This document shows, piece after piece, positions 58,989-64,000 of a stretch of DNA of 64,000 nt; positions within the stretch are counted from its first letter, which is position 1; each line of letters opens with the position of its first letter. Made by a program: the position numbers and the translations under genes. Location: positions 1,023,491 through 1,087,490 of the forward strand of contig MU006221.1 of the NCBI GenBank assembly GCA_010093685.1, in the 5' to 3' direction. Source of the DNA: Ophiobolus disseminans (taxonomy: Eukaryota > Ascomycota > Dothideomycetes > Pleosporales > Phaeosphaeriaceae). The notes under the pieces were generated by a model that did not search any database, was not told where the DNA came from, and saw nothing but the letters and a program-made list of their open reading frames with translations.

Positions 58989-60739
58989 GTAAGGCGAGCA
59001 CACTGGACGATGTATACATAACACAGAAGCAATTATACCATTACTCCCAAATTCCATGCGGGGCCACTTCGCACGCGCGCTAGACGTCTGGTCCAGCCAA
59101 TCTACCCTTTCTCAATAAGTGAGGCAGCCTATGCAGGCTCGGGCATAGATATCGGAGATTTTGTCGAGTACAGCTAACGAACATACGATGCTTCCCCCGC
59201 GCCTGTTGCTACCTAGTGCATTCTAACAATGACTGAGAGCTCAAGCACAATACCCAGATATGTGACGCACGTCCTTGAGCCTAGCCGTTAGGATAGTGCT
59301 AAAAACATCAAGTCAACCCGCCTCCTGATCACGGGGTTCTGTGGCACCCGACATGCATGGCATCCTGCGTGCATGTGTGCATGGTCCGCTCTTGTCCCTA
59401 TCGTCCAATGACCGATGACTCCGCACATAATCAGTTGGCTCCCCGCATGCCTTCAAGCTACATGTTGACACCCGATTTGCAGGATCATTCTTCCTGAGCA
59501 ATCGCCTCGTGCAAAATGTCGGGACGTTGGTCCAACAAACCTCTACGTTTGCTAGCATTGCCGGTACATGGAACAGGGACCCTGGCGCTTGCTTCTTGCA
59601 GAAAGTACAGCCGAGCAACAGGCCAACCCTTCCAGGTGCCCATCCACCCCACACTTTCTCACCAACGCCACTCCAAGGTGCAACACTGAGTTCGAAGAAC
59701 AACCGGCGTCCGAAATGCATCAGTTTTGCTGGCCAATTGTCCCTCACATGCTGGGTGGGCCATTAGGGTGGCAGTACCATAAAGCCACACTGGTCCGAGC
59801 ATGAAGCTGAGCCCTCAGGACCTATGATGGCAGTGGATGCTCAGCCAGACAAGCTAATGGCTCTAAGATAGATCCCGCTGCAACATGACCTCCACCCGAA
59901 GCGCTTGGTATCGTGTAGATCGACATGGGTAGGGGCGGAAGTATATCAGTCTTTCGTTCCCATCCATTCTCTACTGCGCTGTACTCATATCACCCTGCAC
60001 GTCTCTCGTCATCTGCCTGCACCAACTAAATCCATTTGCGCGTCGACCCCCACGATTCCGCTGCAGCCGAGCACCACTCAGTGATCCCTTCACGATAGCT
60101 GCGTGCCCACCTACGTCTAGCCAAGCCATCGTACGCACAGCAGCATTGCCACTGGTCTTGTGACGAATGGTCAGCGAGTAAAAAGCAAATACCAAACCTT
60201 CAGCGACCAAACCTCAACACCCATCAATCTACACACGAGGCTGGCATCGATAACCGACCACATACTGCCAACGCGACTGACCTCATCGGTCACACCCCTA
60301 TCCTGCCGCATAAGAGCATTCCATCCAACCACAAATTGATGTCGGTTGACTTACGTCAAGCTTGCACTTCTTTGCGCTATCCAGCTCGAGTCGAAACTGT
60401 CTCGAGATCCCAGCTCTCCAAAGTTCATACGGGAGACACTACTCGCCCAGCTGAAATAGAAACGTTAGACAATAAACAAAGGTAACTATGGCAGGAAATC
60501 GACGGTCACGGCTCCTGCTCAGCCCATTGCCATCATCCGCAACCAGACTAATATCCACACAGTAGCGTTATTTGAATCAAGGTTCTCGTTTGTACACCTA
60601 GTTCAAGTGACTGACCTTTCCGGCGAGCCGCCTTGCCTCCACGGGAGATAATCACGCTGGCGTATTCGACGACTATCCCAATCATCAAACGAAGCGGCAG
60701 ATCTCCCACTAGTAGAAAGTTACGAGCCAGATCGCAATC
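58989..60739. other. Intergenic, 1.75 kb
   Basis: Between IDI1 and the acetyltransferase. Open frames up to 144 codons on both strands have no recognised domain. I see no repeat, transposon or RNA gene. Confidence 0.5.
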
Positions 60740-61611
60740 ATGGCGAAAACGTTCAGCACTCCCGTCACTCCTGTTGCCTGCAACCTTGTTGATCCAAAGT
60801 CGGCCCTGAAGCCGACTTCTATTAGGATCAATGACGTTCCTGCCAGTTTCAGACTTCTGAAGCAGAAGCCTGCTGCTACTGTACCTCCGCTGGCTGATGG
60901 CGTGCGCGTCGTCACGGCTACGGAGTACAAGCAGGCAGCGGCCTGTTTGGCAGAGGCTTTTGGTGAGGACGATGTTGCTCGTTACTTCATTGATGTGCCT
61001 GATCGTGAGCACTGGTCCGAAGAGGAAAAGTGGGCTCTGCACGTCGAGATCCTCGAATATGTCACGTATGCTCACATCCTCAAGGGACTGGTGACCACCG
61101 TAGGTGACTTCGAGGCCGTGGCGCTCTGGTGAGTCGTTGTCGAGGCTTGCAAACTGGTGATACTGATGTTAATAGGATGCCACCCGGCCAGAACATGGAC
61201 GACTACATGACCATCTTCCGCAGCGGTATGTGGCGCCTCAACTACCGCCTCTCGCCAGAAGGCAAGCGCCGATTCTTCGACGAGTTTCTGCCCCTTCTCC
61301 ACGACACCATGCACACGACGCTGGGAGACCGTGAGCTCGAAGCTTGGTATCTTGTCTACATTGGCACCAAGCCATCTGGACGTGGTAAGGGACATGCCCG
61401 TAAGCTAGTCGAGCATGTAACCAGGTTGGCAGACCGCGAGGGCCGGGCCTGCTACCTTGAGTCGAGCAACGCTTCGAACCCCCCAATCTACCGTAGATTT
61501 GGTTTTGAGGAGTGCCGCACAATCCAGCTGCAGCGGGGCGGGAGGAACATTCCCTTGGACATCATGGTCCGGGAGCCTGTCCCACAAGGGAAGAAGAAGG
61601 GCGGGTTGTAG
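60740..61611 (+). CDS. GNAT family N-acetyltransferase
   Basis: An acetyl-CoA-dependent transferase of unknown substrate. Two exons, 60740-61128 and 61176-61611 (GTGAGT to TTAATAG), give 274 aa. The acetyl-CoA-binding loop is SGRGKGHARKLVEHVTRLAD, matching the Q/R-x-x-G-x-G/A motif, preceded by strand AWYLVYIGTKP. The last motif, CYLESSNASNPPIYRRFGFE, is typical of GNAT enzymes close to fungal RimI-like and antibiotic-acetyltransferase proteins. The N-terminal half has VVTATEYKQAAACLAEAFGE and DDVARYFIDVPDREHW, the usual start of this fungal subgroup. No signal peptide is present. Substrates could be polyamines, amino acids or xenobiotics; sequence alone does not decide. Confidence 0.86.
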
Positions 61612-62527
61612 GATGAAGGTGTAAGACCTTTATGAGCATACTGAGCACTGCTTCAACACGGTTGCTTCCAGAAGATTGGGGATGCCACGCCGAGGGCATA
61701 CATGATTCTTCAACAGGATCATCATTGTTTTTATTCTCTCGTAGCTACGCTCGTTAACCACTGCACACGGCCGAAACAAATGACATGACTTATGGAACTG
61801 TGCCTTGCCGTGCCATTTGCTCGTGGTTGCTCATGACAGGGGTGACGAATGATGGACAAAACGTCGCTTGCAGGAGGCGGCGTCGATGCCTCTTCAAAGA
61901 AATTGCAAGACATGCTTGCCGAAATCTTGCGTCATGACGATGGACGTCTCGAAGTAGACGCGTGTCAGGGTTTGACCACAATGGGCGAGACACAATAGGC
62001 GATTCACCCCGACATAGCCGTGCCACGAATGTCTACCATTTTCACTTTGGGGCAGTGTATTGGTTACACGCAAATGTCGGTAGTGGGCGTGGAGGCGGTG
62101 CACGCTTCACAAGCTGTGGGGAGACATTGGGTCGTCGCATGTTCAATGCTCTGGCACATGAAACGCAGTGCATCCGTGGTCGCAAACATGGACACCGCTC
62201 ATTTCCTCCTGTTCCCCATCTTCACTCCAACTGCACTCGCTCGCTAGCTTTCACTCTCGCGCACTCTGGACGAGCATCCGGCCTCCACTCGCTTCGTGAT
62301 CACTGCTCAGCTCGGCGTGGGTAACCGATTAGAGGACCCTTCTCCCCACTCCGCTGGCGCTGCACCCCGCAAGGCTCAAGCCCGCCCACCAACGCGTCAG
62401 GGCCCAAACCAGCACTCCGGTGTGCAGCCTGCCAGCACATACGCGACAATCTTTGCTGGAGCCTGCCCGTACGCCGCACCCTTCACGTCCACTGCCCGCC
62501 GCATCCGACACCCGCACCGCAACGACC
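61612..62527. other. Intergenic, 916 bp
   Basis: Upstream of the last gene. The frame of that gene stays open 36 codons before its ATG, but no upstream in-frame ATG exists. I see no other gene here. Confidence 0.5.
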
Positions 62528-63910
62528 ATGGTGACGCAGCGACGATACTCGGTCACAGGCCAGACGCCGCCCGACGATGCAGAGGCCATGAAGGCCGAGA
62601 GCCGCTCCCCGAAACTGCAAGCGCTCGACACCAGCGTGCCCTCGACCAGCTGCGGGCTCTGCGAGAGCGGGGCGGAGACTAGCCGCTTCAACACGGCGGC
62701 GAGCGACGACGGCGGGGCGGAACAGGTGCGAGGGCGGAAAATGGCTCAGGCCTACCCCATCGTGCGCACCTCGAGCAAGCGGTCGGCCACGCAGCTGCCC
62801 TCGCCCAGCTCGCCCTCGCACGAGCTGCCGCCCAAGATTGCGCGGTACCGCCTCAGGGACAATGACGACGCCGACACCGACACCGACACCGACTCGGATG
62901 CCACGGATAGGCTCGAGCGGGAGGACGAGGACATGGTGTTTGGGAGCCAGGCAACCTCGATGCGCTCTACGCCCGAGTGCTCACAGACGCTGGGCGTGTG
63001 CGGCCTGCCCGATGCGGCGAGCCTGCAGAAGCTGCAGCTGTGTGCCCGGGAAGGCGACGACGACGACGGCGACTGCATGGAGGACCTCGCCCTCTCGCTG
63101 CCGTCCCACTCGCGCAACCACAGCCTCGAGTGCTTCCCCCTGAACGAGAAGATATCGTTCCAGGATGAGTGGGACGCCTGGGAGCGGAACAGCAGGCTGC
63201 CCGAGCCCGAAACTATCCACCTCGAACACGCCGATGCATCGCCCGCCGACGCCGCCCACATACCGCCCACCCTCCTCACGCTCCCGCCCGAAATACGCCA
63301 CCAAATCTACCGCCACTGCGAAGAGCTCGTCTTCAAACAGCCCCTCCTGTACTGCATCGCCACCGCATTCGACAAGATCCAGCACCCGCTTGCTGCCGTC
63401 TCGCGCCAGGTCCGATCCGAAGCCCTGGCTATTTTCTACAGCTACAACACATGGACCGTCAAGGTCGAGTTCAGGATGATGTACGAAGGCTTCCAGCACT
63501 GGATCATCCGCCTCGGCGACGGCGCCGGCTCCCTGCGGCTCGTCGACCTCTCGGTGCGCGGCACCCTGTTCAAGCCCAAGCGGACGCACACCCAGAGCGT
63601 GTTGCTGCACGGCCAGCTGATCCAGATCACGCCCGGCGTGGCATCGAACGGCAGGGAAGAACTCTACTCGCCCCCCGACGGCGATGCGAGCTTCAAGATC
63701 GATCTTTCCGAGAAGTACATCGGCGGAAAGGTCAGCCTTGTGCGCAACGACGGCACGAAAGACGCGGGCGAGGCTGGGCGGAACCAGCTCGCATCCATGG
63801 TCGAGGTTCTGTGGGAGAAGCGCAGGGCTGGTACGCTGAATGGGCAGGACTGGGTCACGATGGTTGATAGCTTTATTGGCTTTATTGGTGGTTGGGTAGG
63901 CTTGTCTTGA
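62528..63910 (+). CDS. 2EXR/F-box-like fungal protein, 3' end uncertain
   Basis: From the first ATG the frame gives 460 aa. The N-terminal 220 residues are disordered and acidic, with a DTDTDTDSD run encoded by imperfect GACACC repeats. At about residue 257 the motif LLTLPPEIRHQIYRHCEELV begins, the signature of fungal 2EXR/F-box-like proteins. Next come PLAAVSRQVRSEALAIFYSY and a beta-rich region, and then SFIGFIGGW. The 3' end is ambiguous. An intron with an ACTAAC branch site ending CACACTCCAG at 63950 may start at 63896 (GTAGGC; an immediate stop follows) or at 63904 (a weak donor that keeps the frame open past the window end). The role is unknown; such proteins are often assumed to be protein-interaction adaptors. 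Confidence 0.75.
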   Translation: MVTQRRYSVTGQTPPDDAEAMKAESRSPKLQALDTSVPSTSCGLCESGAETSRFNTAASDDGGAEQVRGRKMAQAYPIVRTSSKRSATQLPSPSSPSHELPPKIARYRLRDNDDADTDTDTDSDATDRLEREDEDMVFGSQATSMRSTPECSQTLGVCGLPDAASLQKLQLCAREGDDDDGDCMEDLALSLPSHSRNHSLECFPLNEKISFQDEWDAWERNSRLPEPETIHLEHADASPADAAHIPPTLLTLPPEIRHQIYRHCEELVFKQPLLYCIATAFDKIQHPLAAVSRQVRSEALAIFYSYNTWTVKVEFRMMYEGFQHWIIRLGDGAGSLRLVDLSVRGTLFKPKRTHTQSVLLHGQLIQITPGVASNGREELYSPPDGDASFKIDLSEKYIGGKVSLVRNDGTKDAGEAGRNQLASMVEVLWEKRRAGTLNGQDWVTMVDSFIGFIGGWVGLS

Positions 63911-64000
63911 GCCGCTGTTGTTCCATATTACTAACCCGCACACTCCAGTGAGATCCCCCCCTTCCTCGAGCAAGACCATTCCGCCCAGCGAGATCGACAT

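Noticed and set aside
62981..64000. 339-codon minus-strand open frame
   Set aside because: It is antisense to the 2EXR-like gene, whose C-rich third codon positions remove stops from the opposite strand. Its translation has no recognisable domain.

Overview
The window is nuclear DNA from a filamentous ascomycete (Pezizomycotina). The evidence is short GT-AG introns of about 45-80 nt with CTAAC/CTGAC branch sites, near-complete orthologues of ascomycete housekeeping proteins, an SreA-type siderophore GATA factor with its Cys-rich linker, and several fungus-only families (DUF7587-like, MATE with a long acidic N-terminus, 2EXR/F-box-like). A Dothideomycete is my best guess, but that is inference. 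Gene density is about one per 2 kb and gene order shows no operon logic. I saw no intact transposon, tRNA, rRNA or CRISPR.

Layout. 0.2-1.3 kb: eIF2B alpha (minus). 3.5-4.8 kb: Mae1-type dicarboxylate/SLAC1-fold transporter with a GC-AG intron. 5.0-6.3 kb: tandem DUF7587-like pair, the first copy broken by a stop. 6.7-9.5 kb: a charged orphan protein and a type II membrane protein. 10-11 kb: TVP15 in six exons. 12.4-14.1 kb: sreA. 14.6-16.2 kb: divergent pair of orphan genes around a 34-bp minisatellite. 16.6-21.2 kb: RPN1 and RIO2 head to head. 22.2-24.1 kb: RBMS/MSSP-like two-RRM protein with a spliced leader. 27.5-29.7 kb: NADPH-cytochrome P450 reductase. 31.3-39.1 kb: the giant Furry/TAO3 (PAG1) protein. 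39.3-41.2 kb: second divergent orphan pair. 41.2-44.3 kb: gene-poor stretch with possible relics. 44.3-46.4 kb: MATE transporter. 47.0-49.6 kb: PEX12 and a PQ-loop protein, divergent. 49.7-50.4 kb: small four-exon orphan. 51.2-52.8 kb: ammonium transporter. 53.7-54.9 kb: alpha/beta hydrolase. 55.6-57.4 kb: homocitrate synthase. 58.0-59.0 kb: isopentenyl-diphosphate isomerase. 60.7-61.6 kb: GNAT acetyltransferase. 62.5-63.9 kb: 2EXR-like protein running to the window edge.

Most genes are independent housekeeping functions: translation initiation, 40S maturation, proteasome, peroxisome import, lysine and isoprenoid synthesis, ER redox and polarity. CPR and IDI1 both serve sterol/isoprenoid metabolism but lie 28 kb apart. 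Two promoters carry sites fitting their gene: ATCTGATAA upstream of sreA, and five HGATAR sites upstream of the ammonium transporter.

I found no unmistakable new multi-gene system. The least explained parts are the DUF7587-like tandem pair, whose motif order recalls ADP-ribosyltransferases, and the two divergent orphan pairs that look related to each other. All exon models were assembled by eye from splice signals, reading phase and family knowledge.
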